DNA of 64,000 nt from Bacillus_BU sp051233475 (GTDB lineage Bacteria > Bacillota > Bacilli > Bacillales > Cytobacillaceae), in NCBI RefSeq assembly GCF_051233475.1, contig NZ_JBKFGH010000037.1, positions 1 through 64,000 of the forward strand, in the 5' to 3' direction. Every line of letters begins with the position of its first letter. The stretch's first letter is position 1. The position numbers and the translations under genes were made by a program. The notes beneath the pieces are model-generated. The model ran no database searches and was not told the origin of the DNA. It saw nothing but the letters and a program-made list of their open reading frames with translations. This document shows, piece after piece, positions 1 through 8,647 of the stretch.

Positions 1-293
<293 letters not shown>

Positions 294-371
294 GTTGATT
301 TAGCTCATAAAGTTACGTTGGCTAGTGTTTCTCGACCGAAGTCAATCACACTATAAAATATTATTGTTGAC

Positions 372-402
372 GTTTGTTTGTTTAGTTTTCAAAGAGCAAT
401 AT
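372..402 (-). promoter_or_regulatory. rRNA leader boxA-type antitermination region
   Basis: Between the last tRNA and 16S the minus strand reads GCTCTTTGAAAACTAAAC. This matches the CTTTGAAAACTAGA-type boxA / leader element found ahead of Bacillus rRNA genes, where the Nus antitermination complex loads. Identification is by resemblance to known leaders only. Confidence 0.6.
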
Positions 403-476
403 TGGAGCGGGTGATGGGAATCGAACCCACAACAACAGCTTGGAAGGCTGTGGTTTTACCACTAAACTACACCCGC
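403..476 (-). tRNA. tRNA-Gly (anticodon TCC)
   Basis: Cloverleaf on the minus strand with acceptor GCGGGTG / CACCCGC, anticodon TCC and T-arm GGGTTCGATTCCC. The CCA tail is encoded (TGG at 403-405 on plus). It is the last tRNA before the 16S gene. Confidence 0.97.
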
Positions 477-493
477 ATATATAATAAATGTAA

Positions 494-570
494 TGGTCGG
501 GAAGACAGGATTCGAACCTGCGACCCCTTGGTCCCAAACCAAGTGCTCTACCAAGCTGAGCTACTTCCCG
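494..570 (-). tRNA. tRNA-Pro (anticodon TGG)
   Basis: Minus-strand cloverleaf beginning CGGGAAGTAGCTCAG, anticodon TGG, T-arm CAGGTTCGAATCCTG and encoded CCA. Confidence 0.97.
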
Positions 571-576
571 ATATAA

Positions 577-653
<77 letters not shown>

Positions 654-676
654 ATTTTTTAATTGACAGCTTAATT

Positions 677-705
677 ATTATATCAAACCTGACTGTCTGT
701 GTCAA
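677..705 (-). promoter_or_regulatory. Internal sigma-A promoter for tRNA-Arg/Pro/Gly and rRNA
   Basis: On the minus strand a perfect -35 TTGACA (700-705) and perfect -10 TATAAT (677-682) are separated by 17 bp. Transcription would begin just ahead of tRNA-Arg and run into the rRNA genes. It lies in the one wide gap within the tRNA cluster, between tRNA-Leu(GAG) and tRNA-Arg. Confidence 0.88.
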
Positions 706-714
706 CAGTTTTTT

Positions 715-800
<86 letters not shown>

Positions 801-860
801 GTTTAACAGCGACAAAATTTATCTTACCACCATTTCAGTTGTAAAACAACTGGTAATGAA

Positions 861-945
861 TGGTGCGGGTGAAGGGAGTCGAACCCCCACGCCTTGCGGC
901 GCTAGATCCTAAGTCTAGTGCGTCTGCCAATTCCGCCACACCCGC
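861..945 (-). tRNA. tRNA-Leu (anticodon TAG)
   Basis: Class II tRNA on the minus strand beginning GCGGGTGTGGCGGAATTGG, anticodon TAG, CCA encoded, 85 nt. Confidence 0.96.
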
Positions 946-962
946 AATATTCTATTAAAAGA

Positions 963-1038
963 TGGTGAGCCATGAAGGACTCGAACCTTCGACCCTCTGA
1001 TTAAAAGTCAGATGCTCTACCGACTGAGCTAATGGCTC
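963..1038 (-). tRNA. tRNA-Lys (anticodon TTT)
   Basis: Minus-strand cloverleaf beginning GAGCCATTAGCTCAGTCGG, anticodon TTT, CCA encoded. Confidence 0.97.
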
Positions 1039-1044
1039 AAAAAA

Positions 1045-1119
1045 TGGCTGGGCTAGCAGGGATCGAACCTACGAATGACGGAGTCAAAGTCCGTTGCCTT
1101 ACCGCTTGGCTATAGCCCA
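1045..1119 (-). tRNA. tRNA-Gln (anticodon TTG)
   Basis: Minus-strand cloverleaf beginning TGGGCTATAGCCAAGCGG, anticodon TTG, CCA encoded. It starts with T pairing with A, as bacterial glutamine tRNAs commonly do. Confidence 0.96.
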
Positions 1120-1137
1120 ATAATTATTAAAATAAAA

Positions 1138-1214
1138 TGGCGGTCCGGACGGGACTCGAACCCGCGACCTCCTGCGTGACAGGCAGGCATTCTAACCAAC
1201 TGAACTACCGGACC
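1138..1214 (-). tRNA. tRNA-Asp (anticodon GTC)
   Basis: Minus-strand cloverleaf beginning GGTCCGGTAGTTCAGTTGG, anticodon GTC, CCA encoded. Confidence 0.97.
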
Positions 1215-1227
1215 ATTTAATTGAAAG

Positions 1228-1299
1228 TGACCCCTACGGGATTCGAACCCGTGTTACCGCCGTGAAAGGGCGGTGTCTTAACCGCTTGACCAAGGGGCC
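1228..1299 (-). tRNA. tRNA-Glu (anticodon TTC), CCA not encoded
   Basis: Minus-strand cloverleaf beginning GGCCCCTTGGTCAAGCGG, anticodon TTC. After the discriminator A the DNA reads CTTTC instead of CCA, so the tail must be added by tRNA nucleotidyltransferase. The other ten tRNAs in the cluster encode CCA. Confidence 0.95.
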
Positions 1300-1310
1300 T
1301 ATATATAAAC

Positions 1311-1401
1311 TGGCGGAGAAGGAGGGATTTGAACCCTCGCGCCGGTTACCCGACCTACACCCTTAGCAGGGGCGCCTCTTCAGCCTCTTGAGTACTTCCC
1401 C
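1311..1401 (-). tRNA. tRNA-Ser (anticodon GCT)
   Basis: Class II tRNA of 91 nt on the minus strand beginning GGGGAAGTACTCAAGAGG, anticodon GCT, long variable arm, CCA encoded. Confidence 0.96.
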
Positions 1402-1408
1402 AAACAAA

Positions 1409-1483
1409 TGGCTCCGCAGGTAGGACTCGAACCTACGACCGATCGGTTAACAGCCGATTGCTCTACCACTGAGCTACTGCGGA
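1409..1483 (-). tRNA. tRNA-Asn (anticodon GTT)
   Basis: Minus-strand cloverleaf beginning TCCGCAGTAGCTCAGTGG, anticodon GTT, CCA encoded. It is the first tRNA of the cluster, as in the B. subtilis trnS cluster, which also starts Asn-Ser-Glu. Confidence 0.97.
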
Positions 1484-1546
1484 ACAGTAATATTAGGAAA
1501 CTAATTTTCACTGCCGAAAAGTCATAATATCTTATCGACTTTTCTT

Positions 1547-1575
1547 ATTATAAAAACTCTTCTTTCAATTGTCAA
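1547..1575 (-). promoter_or_regulatory. Sigma-A promoter of the tRNA cluster
   Basis: Minus strand: -35 TTGACA (1570-1575), 17-bp spacer, -10 TATAAT (1547-1552). Both hexamers match consensus. The first downstream gene is tRNA-Asn, about 65 bp away. Confidence 0.9.
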
Positions 1576-1640
1576 CCTTAAATTTTAACGACTTTTCAAC
1601 TGCAAACTAAGCAGTCACGGTATATAAATTTATCACGTGA

Positions 1641-2114
1641 TTAACCTTCTGTCAACTCTTTAACTTTAATTAATTTTCCTCGGCATTTTCCACAAACGTA
1701 TTTTGCTGTATTTATAGCTCTTTTCCGTTTATAAACTTGCGAACAATCACCACAAATGTAAACCAAAATTCTTTTAGAAGCTTTACGTTTCTTTGAATCC
1801 GGTAATGGTGTACAAAAGCGTGGCGCCCCTACTTCCTTTAACAAATACTTAAAGTCAGCATCTCGATGTTGATATCCTTTTCCCTCTAGGTGCAGATGGT
1901 AGTGGCATAATTCGTGTTTTATTATTCCAATCAGTTCTTTTTCTCCGAATAGTTCAAAGTATCTCTTGTTTATTTCAATATTATGATTGGAAAGAAGGTA
2001 TCGCCCACCAGTGGAGCGGAGTCTAGGGTTAAAGTATGCTTGATGCCTGAATGGCCTTTGAAAGAATGTAATTGATATTTCTTCAACTAATTCTTGAAGT
2101 TTCTTATTATCCAA
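1641..2114 (-). CDS. ydcK: SprT-family zinc metalloprotease-like protein YdcK
   Basis: Small SprT-like protein of about 157 residues. The motif HELCHYH has the HExxH form of a zinc-dependent metalloprotease, and the C-terminal third has two CxxC knuckles (CGDC and CGKC) forming a zinc ribbon. SprT/Spartan proteins act on DNA-protein crosslinks; the role of the bacterial YdcK members is not settled. I chose the TTG start at 2114 because the AGGAGG ribosome site lies 9 nt upstream. A GTG three codons earlier (2123) abuts the same site too closely. It sits between tex/cmpA and the tRNA cluster exactly as in B. subtilis. Confidence 0.9.
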   Translation of the reverse strand: MDNKKLQELVEEISITFFQRPFRHQAYFNPRLRSTGGRYLLSNHNIEINKRYFELFGEKELIGIIKHELCHYHLHLEGKGYQHRDADFKYLLKEVGAPRFCTPLPDSKKRKASKRILVYICGDCSQVYKRKRAINTAKYVCGKCRGKLIKVKELTEG

Positions 2115-2198
2115 GGAATCCACCCTCCTTCTACTGAACGGGACAAATTATTATAGCATATATTATTTTGAAGAAATACATTTCGGGAGGGTGTGTTT

Positions 2199-2312
2199 AT
2201 GCCGACCTGGTTCCAAAAACAAATGCAGAGGGCTTTTTACGAAAAAAATCGTTATCAAATTAAATTATTAAACCAATGCTGGTTTTTATACAGAAAAAAA
2301 CACTGCCCTTAG
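2199..2312 (+). CDS. cmpA: Cortex morphogenetic protein CmpA (37 aa)
   Basis: A 37-residue protein starting MPTWFQKQMQRAF and ending YRKKHCP. It matches my recollection of B. subtilis CmpA in length, the KLLNQCW core and the YRKKHC ending. CmpA is a small sporulation protein that, with the ClpXP protease, regulates spore coat/cortex assembly through SpoIVA. The gene has a strong ribosome site (GGGAGGGTG) 6 nt before ATG and lies between ydcK and tex on the opposite strand, its conserved location. The stop codon falls inside the shared terminator hairpin. Confidence 0.93.
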   Translation: MPTWFQKQMQRAFYEKNRYQIKLLNQCWFLYRKKHCP

Positions 2313-2333
2313 AAGCAGTGTCTTTTCATATTG
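2293..2333 (-). terminator. Intrinsic terminator of tex, overlapping the end of cmpA
   Basis: Minus-strand stem CACTGC / GCAGTG (with flanking GA/TG extension) is followed by seven T residues. The same hairpin read on plus ends in TCTTTTC and can stop cmpA transcription. Confidence 0.8.
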
Positions 2334-2335
2334 AA

Positions 2336-4513
2336 CTATTGAGTTGGTGGCAGCATGGTTAATGATACTCTGCCTTTTTTTACATCTACTCCATCAACCC
2401 AAACGGTGACAACATCACCGACAGAAACGATATCTAACGGATGTTTAACAAAACGGTTACTAAGCTTGGAGATGTGGACCAATCCGTCCTGCTTTACGCC
2501 GATATCAACAAATGCTCCAAAATCAACCACATTGCGGACTGTCCCTTGAAGCTCCATTCCACTTTGCAGATCCTCCAACTGGAGAACTTCTTTTTTCAAA
2601 AGCGGTTTTGGAAGCTCATCGCGAGGATCTCGCTCCGGTCTCATTAACGCATCGACAATATCTTTAAGCGTTAATTCACCAATTTGAAGCTGTTCAGCGG
2701 TAGCTTTAATATCTAGATTCGATAAGGCCGATTTCAATTCATCGCTGCCTAAATCCTTTGAATGAAAGCCCAAATTAGAGAGTAATAATTTAACTTCCTT
2801 ATAGCTTTCTGGGTGAATCCCTGTGCGGTCAAGTGGTTCCTCTCCATCAACAACTCTCAAAAATCCAATTGCCTGCTCGTATGTTTTAGCCCCAAGCCTT
2901 GGAATCTTTTTTAATTGATTTCGATTGGAAAACTTCCCTTCTTCTTCCCGCTTCTTAATGATATTATTAGCCACTGATTTTGAAAGACCCGCGACATATT
3001 GGAGCAGGGAAGAAGATGCAGTATTAACATTTACCCCTACTTGGTTAACGGCAGTTTCTACCACAAATGTCAGCGACTCAGACAATCTCTTTTGTGATAC
3101 GTCGTGTTGATACTGTCCAACCCCAACGGATTTTGGATCTATTTTAACTAATTCAGCTAATGGGTCCTGCAGACGGCGCGCGATTGAAACAGCACTTCTT
3201 TCCTCAACCTTAAAATCAGGAAATTCCTCTCTGGCCAAATCGGAAGCTGAATAAACACTTGCCCCTGCTTCATTAACAATTATATAGAAGATTTCATCAG
3301 CTAATTCTTTAAGAATGTCCGCGACAAATTGCTCCGTTTCACGAGATGCGGTTCCATTTCCGATTGCCACCATTTCCACCTTATATGTCTTTAGGATGGA
3401 CTTCATTTTTTCGCGGGCTTCCTTTTGTTTTGAAACCGGCGGATGTGGATAAATGACATCGATGGCTAACACTTTACCCGTTTCATCGACGACAGAGAGC
3501 TTACAGCCCGTTCGATATGCCGGATCCACCCCTAGCACTATTTTCCCCTTCAATGGCGGTTGCAATAAGAGATTGCGAAGGTTTTCTGAGAAAATATGAA
3601 TCGCCTGCTCCTCCGCTTTTTCGGTAAGCTCGTTTCGTATTTCGCGCTCAATCGATGGTTGAATTAGCCGCTTATAGCCGTCCTCGATTGCTTCTCTTAC
3701 AAGGTGTACAGCAACCGAGCCGGATTCCTTAATCCACTTTTTGATTAAATAGTTCAGTGCTGAATCACTGTTAGGCTTAATTACAACACGGAGAATTTCC
3801 TCTTTTTCACCGCGGTTTAAAGCAAGAACGCGATGCGGAACTATTTTACTAACAGGTTCTTCGTATTGATAGTACATTTCATACACATTTTTTTCGTCTT
3901 TATCCTTGTCTTTAACTGACGCTTCAACCATTCCATTTTTAAATGTATCATGGCGGATCCATTTTCGACTTTCCGCATCATCGGATACCCACTCTGCAAT
4001 TATATCTTTTGCACCGGCCAAGGCATCTTCAATCGTTAAAACCTCTTTTTCTTCTGAAAGGAATTCTTTAGCCTTCTCCTCTGGTGAACCCGTTTTCGGA
4101 AGAGTCATGAGCCATTCAGCAAGTGGTTCTAATCCTTTTTCTTTGGCAACCGTTGCTTTTGTGCGACGTTTTTGCTTATAAGGCCGGTATAAATCTTCTA
4201 CCTCTTGGAGTTTTACGGCATGTTCGATCTGGCCTTGCAGTTCTGGAGTGAGTTTTCCTTGCTCATCAATGATGCGGATCACTTCACTTTTTCGTTGTTC
4301 TAAGTTTTGTATGTATTGCCAGCGTTCGATAATATCGCGAATTTGTACCTCATCTAATGCACCTGTCATTTCTTTTCGATAACGAGCCATAAACGGGACA
4401 GTATTACCTTCATTAAAAAGATTGATGACACTGCGGACTTGGGTCACTTTTAATGACTGCTCGGTGGAGATTTGTTTTAAATATTTTTCTTGTTTATCAA
4501 TGGTTTGTTCCAA
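2336..4513 (-). CDS. tex: Tex-type RNA-binding protein (YdcI)
   Basis: Tex family protein of about 725 residues. An N-terminal helical/HTH part (about 1-190) is followed by a YqgF-like RNase H fold around GVDPAYRTGCKL, then helix-hairpin-helix repeats (SLLQYVAGLSKSVANNII and KIPRLGAKTYEQAIGFL). The C-terminal S1 RNA-binding domain (about 650-722) carries GMELQGTVRNVVDFGAFVDIG. Tex binds nucleic acid and affects transcription in bacteria. Start: TTG at 4513 is preceded by GGAGGG with a 7-nt gap; a TTG five codons earlier overlaps that site. In B. subtilis the rsb/sigB operon separates this gene from ndoA; here it does not. Confidence 0.93.
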   Translation of the reverse strand: MEQTIDKQEKYLKQISTEQSLKVTQVRSVINLFNEGNTVPFMARYRKEMTGALDEVQIRDIIERWQYIQNLEQRKSEVIRIIDEQGKLTPELQGQIEHAVKLQEVEDLYRPYKQKRRTKATVAKEKGLEPLAEWLMTLPKTGSPEEKAKEFLSEEKEVLTIEDALAGAKDIIAEWVSDDAESRKWIRHDTFKNGMVEASVKDKDKDEKNVYEMYYQYEEPVSKIVPHRVLALNRGEKEEILRVVIKPNSDSALNYLIKKWIKESGSVAVHLVREAIEDGYKRLIQPSIEREIRNELTEKAEEQAIHIFSENLRNLLLQPPLKGKIVLGVDPAYRTGCKLSVVDETGKVLAIDVIYPHPPVSKQKEAREKMKSILKTYKVEMVAIGNGTASRETEQFVADILKELADEIFYIIVNEAGASVYSASDLAREEFPDFKVEERSAVSIARRLQDPLAELVKIDPKSVGVGQYQHDVSQKRLSESLTFVVETAVNQVGVNVNTASSSLLQYVAGLSKSVANNIIKKREEEGKFSNRNQLKKIPRLGAKTYEQAIGFLRVVDGEEPLDRTGIHPESYKEVKLLLSNLGFHSKDLGSDELKSALSNLDIKATAEQLQIGELTLKDIVDALMRPERDPRDELPKPLLKKEVLQLEDLQSGMELQGTVRNVVDFGAFVDIGVKQDGLVHISKLSNRFVKHPLDIVSVGDVVTVWVDGVDVKKGRVSLTMLPPTQ

Positions 4514-4820
4514 TCGTTTGCCCTCCAACTCTCGAATTTCCTATAAATTATTGTAACAAATATACATATGTAATTGCACAGGTTGTCTACCCATCAATTA
4601 TTTGCATATGGATGAGCAGACAACAGCTTCGCTGACCGCCGCCAAAGGATGTGATCAGTTGATTTATGAAGCATAAAAGGCAAGCCCCTAATAAGGCTTG
4701 CCTAAGTAATCTGAAATATGTAAAAGAAACCGACAAACGTCCGTTCGCCGTTTCTTAATGAACCTACTTAAAAATTTTAAAACATGACAGAAAAAATTAT
4801 TAATGCAGTGAAAAGTTTTC
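4514..4820. other. Intergenic region between ndoA and tex
   Basis: About 300 bp with no convincing gene. It contains the ndoA terminator (4675-4703) and presumably the tex promoter. B. subtilis has eight genes (rsbR to rsbX, including sigB) at this point; no remnant of them is visible. Confidence 0.7.
4675..4703 (-). terminator. Intrinsic terminator downstream of ndoA
   Basis: Inverted repeat AGGCAAGCC (4678-4686) / GGCTTGCCT (4695-4703). On the minus strand the stem is followed by TTTTATG. It lies about 120 bp past the ndoA stop. Confidence 0.7.
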
Positions 4821-5171
4821 TTAAAATTCGATGAGTCCTAAGCTTACTTGCAAGGCATCATCCACTTTATCCATCATTTCATCATCAAGATGAGTGATTT
4901 TGTCGGTCAAGCGTTGTTTATCAATTGTCCGAATTTGTTCTAATAATATGACCGAGTCTCGTTCGAAACCGTAACGCTTCGCATCAATCTCAACATGAGT
5001 AGGCAGCTTTGCTTTTTGAATTTGAGCGGTAATTGCTGCAACAATGACTGTGGGACTAAACCGATTCCCGATGTCGTTTTGAATGACAAGCACCGGACGA
5101 ACGCCGCCTTGTTCTGAACCAACAACTGGGGATAGGTCTGCAAAATAAACGTCACCACGTTTCACAATCAA
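4821..5171 (-). CDS. ndoA: Type II toxin endoribonuclease EndoA (MazF family)
   Basis: 116-residue MazF/PemK-fold mRNA interferase, essentially the B. subtilis EndoA sequence (MIVKRGDVYFADLSP, GSEQGGVRPVLVIQND). EndoA cuts RNA at UACAU-type sites and is neutralised by the upstream antitoxin. The start is a TTG directly following ndoAI (4-nt gap), so the two genes are translated as a unit and antitoxin is made first. Confidence 0.97.
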   Translation of the reverse strand: MIVKRGDVYFADLSPVVGSEQGGVRPVLVIQNDIGNRFSPTVIVAAITAQIQKAKLPTHVEIDAKRYGFERDSVILLEQIRTIDKQRLTDKITHLDDEMMDKVDDALQVSLGLIEF

Positions 5172-5175
5172 GAGA

Positions 5176-5457
5176 TTACCCTCCGCTTACTAGGCGTTCT
5201 ACTGTGTGCTCTGCCTCATATTCTGCTTGAAACGCTTCCGAAGCAATTGTTAGATTAATTTTGGCCATTTCCATATAGCCACGTCTCATCGACTCACGAA
5301 TCTGCCTTTTTTTCCGTTCGCGAAGATACATTTTCGTTGCTTGATAAATAAATTCACTACGATTAACGTTTTCCTGTTTTACAAAACCATCCAACTCGGT
5401 TAAAAGATGTTGCGGTAATTTTACCAAAATCTCAGTTGTTGCGCTGGATTCAGACAC
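5176..5457 (-). CDS. ndoAI: Antitoxin EndoAI (ribbon-helix-helix)
   Basis: 93-residue ribbon-helix-helix antitoxin. The N-terminal strand-helix-helix (EILVKLPQHLLTELDGFVKQ) would bind the operator as a dimer; the C-terminal tail (RRGYMEMAKINL to VERLVSGG) is the toxin-binding arm and is nearly identical to B. subtilis EndoAI. I use the GTG at 5457 because it gives MSESSATTEI, matching the B. subtilis N-terminus and length. The ATG two codons earlier is only 3 nt from the GGAGG site. Confidence 0.93.
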   Translation of the reverse strand: MSESSATTEILVKLPQHLLTELDGFVKQENVNRSEFIYQATKMYLRERKKRQIRESMRRGYMEMAKINLTIASEAFQAEYEAEHTVERLVSGG

Positions 5458-5620
5458 AAACATACACCTCCACCATCACTACACACCATTTTATCTCTAT
5501 CCGTTATCTATATTACCATTATTTATTCAGAATGCAAAGGCAATTCGTATTCTCATGGATATTCATCCAAGGAAACTATTTCTTATGCATGCCTTTAGTT
5601 ATTACCTAAATGATTTCTTT

Positions 5621-6781
5621 TTAATCTGCAATCGCATTATAAACATCTACGATTTTTCCATGCTGTTTATAAATACGCGGAACGCGATTGGAGATAATAC
5701 AGGTTATTTCATAGTTTATCGTATCCGTGCGTTCTGCAATTTCATTAACCGAGATTACTTCTCCGTTTTGTTCTCCAATTAGCGTAACCTTTGTTCCAAG
5801 CGGCAATTCGCAAGGTAATTTGATCATGCATTGGTCCATACAGATTCGACCAACAATCGGAACTCTTATCCCATTCACTAACACTTCTTGTCCTTGCAGC
5901 TTACGTATCCATCCATCGGCATAACCGATCGGAATGGTTCCAATCCACTCCTCAGCTTGTGCTTCATAAGTGGCGCCGTAGCTAATTTTTTCTCCCTTTT
6001 GAAGCTTTTTTACATGAACTAAACGGGAGTGTAAAGAAAAGGATTCTTGTAATGGGAATGGAAGCTCTGGTTCCATTTCGATAGACGGAGTCAATCCATA
6101 CATAACAATCCCCATTCGCACTGCATTAAAGCCTGCTTCCTTAAATCTTAATGAAGCAGCACTATTGCTTGAATGGATGAGTTTCGGACGATTGTTAAAC
6201 CAAGATAGCATTTCTTGAAAGCGGGTAAACTGTTGTTGATAATAATCTGTATTCAATTCATCCGCAGTCGCAAAATGAGTAAATACACCTTCTAATTCTA
6301 CCCTTACATCTTTGTTAATTTGCTGTTCTAAAGTTTGAAGCTCCTGCTTATCACGAATTCCAATCCGGCCCATACCTGTATCAAGTTTCACATGAAGCTT
6401 TAACGTTTGTTCTTTTCCCAAATGGGTTAAGGCTTCTGTGAGCCAATCGGTGCGATATACCGTTAAGGTTACTTCGTGATTTGATGCGATACTAACATCT
6501 TGAGGTCTGCTTGCTCCTAAAACAAGGATTGGAGCAGTAATTCCCTTTTTCCTTAATGAAAGGGCCTCGTCTAAAAAGGCCACCGCTAAATAGGTTGCTC
6601 CAGCCATTAAAGCTGTATTGGAAATTTGAACATCTCCATGACCATAAGCATTCGCTTTAACAACCGCAATAATTTCCACATCATTAGGTAAAAGCTCTTT
6701 TAACCCTGTTATATTGGCCGAAACCCGGTCTAAATCAATTTCAGCCCAAGTATCCCGGTAAAAGAATCCTTGCTCTTCCAC
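5621..6781 (-). CDS. alr: Alanine racemase
   Basis: PLP-dependent alanine racemase (about 386 residues) that interconverts L- and D-alanine for peptidoglycan. The PLP-binding lysine is in VVKANAYGHG near the N-terminus; the second catalytic tyrosine lies in the C-terminal beta domain near KISYGATYEA. Two GTG starts are possible (6790 and 6781). The later one has the better distance to AGGA and gives MEEQGFFYRDTWAEIDL. It precedes ndoAI in the same direction, the conserved order. D-alanine made here feeds Ddl (19492-20574). Confidence 0.95.
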   Translation of the reverse strand: MEEQGFFYRDTWAEIDLDRVSANITGLKELLPNDVEIIAVVKANAYGHGDVQISNTALMAGATYLAVAFLDEALSLRKKGITAPILVLGASRPQDVSIASNHEVTLTVYRTDWLTEALTHLGKEQTLKLHVKLDTGMGRIGIRDKQELQTLEQQINKDVRVELEGVFTHFATADELNTDYYQQQFTRFQEMLSWFNNRPKLIHSSNSAASLRFKEAGFNAVRMGIVMYGLTPSIEMEPELPFPLQESFSLHSRLVHVKKLQKGEKISYGATYEAQAEEWIGTIPIGYADGWIRKLQGQEVLVNGIRVPIVGRICMDQCMIKLPCELPLGTKVTLIGEQNGEVISVNEIAERTDTINYEITCIISNRVPRIYKQHGKIVDVYNAIAD

Positions 6782-6818
6782 TACATCCACTTCCTAATCC
6801 TTCAATGTACCGCTTTAC

Positions 6819-6858
6819 AGTGACGGGGGACAGTCCCCCAGCGCTTCAGCGCATTAAA
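6819..6858. repeat. Dispersed palindromic repeat (GGGGGACAGTCCCCC type)
   Basis: A perfect palindrome GGGGGACAGTCCCCC is followed by a second short palindrome AGCGCTTCAGCGC in the alr upstream gap. Closely related units form the ends of the insertion sequence at 16554-18066, so this is one member of a small dispersed repeat family. Confidence 0.65.
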
Positions 6859-6921
6859 TTGTTCTATTGTTGATTATCAAACTCCATACTTTTATTGTCA
6901 ATTGAATTTAATGTTCTCGAT

Positions 6922-6956
6922 GAAAAAAACAGGCCCGGATGTATCGAGCCTGTTCT
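6922..6956 (-). terminator. Intrinsic terminator after the YdcC-like lipoprotein gene
   Basis: Minus-strand stem AACAGGC...GCCTGTT with a short loop, followed by seven T residues, 10 bp past the stop codon. Confidence 0.85.
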
Positions 6957-6966
6957 GTGATTGCCT

Positions 6967-7980
6967 TTATTTCACTGCGTCCCCTTGAACTGAGCGGGCC
7001 ACCATCGCCATTTCATCACGAGTAAGATCTTTAGAGGATAGCGAGAAGTCAACACCTTGATAGGTCCAGGTAATTCGATTATCCGATAAAGCACCGATTG
7101 TAAATCCTAAATCAACTGGTTCACCTATTACCGCCGCGGACGATGCGGTGGCCGGCATGATTTCGGCTTTTTCCTGAACAAGTGTAAAGGATTTTTCTCC
7201 GTCAAAGGTTAACACAACCCGTTTCCCGTTATCAGTTTTCATTTCCTTTTCACTGACCAGGCTCACTCCAGGAAGCTCTTCTTGTGGATATTTCACCGAA
7301 AAAGATTTTTCCTTTACATTGCCCATTACCGGAACCTCTAATTGGGCACCAGTCATGTTCTTTTGCATATCAAAATCCTTTTTATCAAAGCTTGCATCGA
7401 ATTTTACTGAGGTAAATTCAACTGTCACTAAAGCATTTCGGTCTGAATCCATCACTTTCACACTTACTGGCGCTAAATCTTTTTTGCTGATCGTAATTTC
7501 TTGAAGCGGAAGCATTTTGTTGTTTTGATAACGTGTTTTCGTTTCAAAAACAAAATGCTCTTTCGTTGCTTTAAATTTGGCTTGCTTATCCTCAATAATA
7601 TCCTTGATTAACGATTCATATAAATAGGCTTGGCTGCTGTTTTGCGGCCAATTACTTTGGAATCGGAAGCTTTTGTTAAGGGCCGGCGTTAGGACAAAAA
7701 CCCCTTCATCGTTACGAAGAATCATTTGGCTTTGATCCTTTTTGGCATTTTTTAAGTTGACTCGATAAAAGGAAGGATCCTTATGCCAAATTTGCACATC
7801 ATAGGTTTGTGGCTCCGTTCCCATTTGCAGCGTCATTTTCGCATCTGCTTTATAGGAGGTTAATTTCCCTAGTTTTCCATCTAATTCTTTCACCACATCT
7901 TCCTGTGTTTTCGTACCACAGGCGGCCAATACAAGAACCATCATGAGTCCGGCGAGAAGCAATAACCAGCTTTTCCTCAT
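6967..7980 (-). CDS. ydcC: LolA-like outer-membrane-carrier-fold lipoprotein (YdcC)
   Basis: Lipoprotein of about 337 residues. The N-terminus has a hydrophobic signal peptide ending in a lipobox (LVLAACGTK), so it should be diacylated and anchored outside the membrane. The body resembles the LolA/LolB-type half-barrel (DUF4367-like) of Bacillus YdcC, reported as a sporulation-associated lipoprotein. Start chosen at 7980 (MRKSWLLLLAG) because it begins the signal peptide and has AAGGGG 9 nt upstream; an in-frame extension to 8052 lacks such a site. Confidence 0.85.
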   Translation of the reverse strand: MRKSWLLLLAGLMMVLVLAACGTKTQEDVVKELDGKLGKLTSYKADAKMTLQMGTEPQTYDVQIWHKDPSFYRVNLKNAKKDQSQMILRNDEGVFVLTPALNKSFRFQSNWPQNSSQAYLYESLIKDIIEDKQAKFKATKEHFVFETKTRYQNNKMLPLQEITISKKDLAPVSVKVMDSDRNALVTVEFTSVKFDASFDKKDFDMQKNMTGAQLEVPVMGNVKEKSFSVKYPQEELPGVSLVSEKEMKTDNGKRVVLTFDGEKSFTLVQEKAEIMPATASSAAVIGEPVDLGFTIGALSDNRITWTYQGVDFSLSSKDLTRDEMAMVARSVQGDAVK

Positions 7981-8162
7981 TTCTTCAACCCCTTTTAGTC
8001 TCATTCTCGTAGAAATAGAGAGCAAGCTAAGAATTAGACAATGACGTATCATTGTGACTATTTTTACGTCAATGTTCCCGCCGCCTAGCCTTGTCTCCCC
8101 TATCGCACTATGAATATATGAGACAACCTTAAGGAATATACCAATGAGGTGACAAGCATAAC

Positions 8163-8522
8163 TTATTTCCCGGTTTTTTCGATTACAACTTGAGCAACAG
8201 CATATTGTTCACTATGGGAAATAGACAAATGAACGCCTTCAGATAAAGGTTTCAAAATAAATGGCTTTCCCTTATCATTTTTATGTATTTCAATATCAAG
8301 AAAAGAAAGATCCTTCCCTATCCCTGAACCAAATGCTTTTGAAAATGCTTCTTTTGCAGCAAACCGTCCAGCAAGGAATTCAACCTTTCTCTTTTCTGAT
8401 AATGTTTCAAAGGCGTCTCTTTCAAAGGGAGTTAACACTCGATCAAGGATTTTTTTCTGCCGCTCCATTAACTCTTTCATCCGCTTTAGTTCTACGATAT
8501 CAATCCCAATACCTTGAATCAT
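8163..8522 (-). CDS. acpS: Holo-[acyl-carrier-protein] synthase
   Basis: 119-residue 4'-phosphopantetheinyl transferase that converts apo-ACP to holo-ACP using CoA. Signature motifs are the magnesium-binding GIGIDIVEL at the N-terminus and AGRFAAKEAFSKAFG in the middle, followed by LSISHSEQYA. Start ATG at 8522 follows GAAGGAAG. It lies between ydcC and the divergent rhomboid gene, as in other bacilli. Confidence 0.96.
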   Translation of the reverse strand: MIQGIGIDIVELKRMKELMERQKKILDRVLTPFERDAFETLSEKRKVEFLAGRFAAKEAFSKAFGSGIGKDLSFLDIEIHKNDKGKPFILKPLSEGVHLSISHSEQYAVAQVVIEKTGK

Positions 8523-8647
8523 TTTTTCACTTCCTTCTATATAAAATTTATTCATCATACAATATGGTACGAGCGTGTGAAAATCATCAAATATGTAAAA
8601 AATGATATATTAAAAGAAACCCAATATATGCTAACAGGGGGCAGCCT

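Noticed and set aside
8053..8162. Small gene between ydcC and acpS
   Set aside because: No frame with a ribosome site and plausible composition; appears to be ordinary intergenic DNA.
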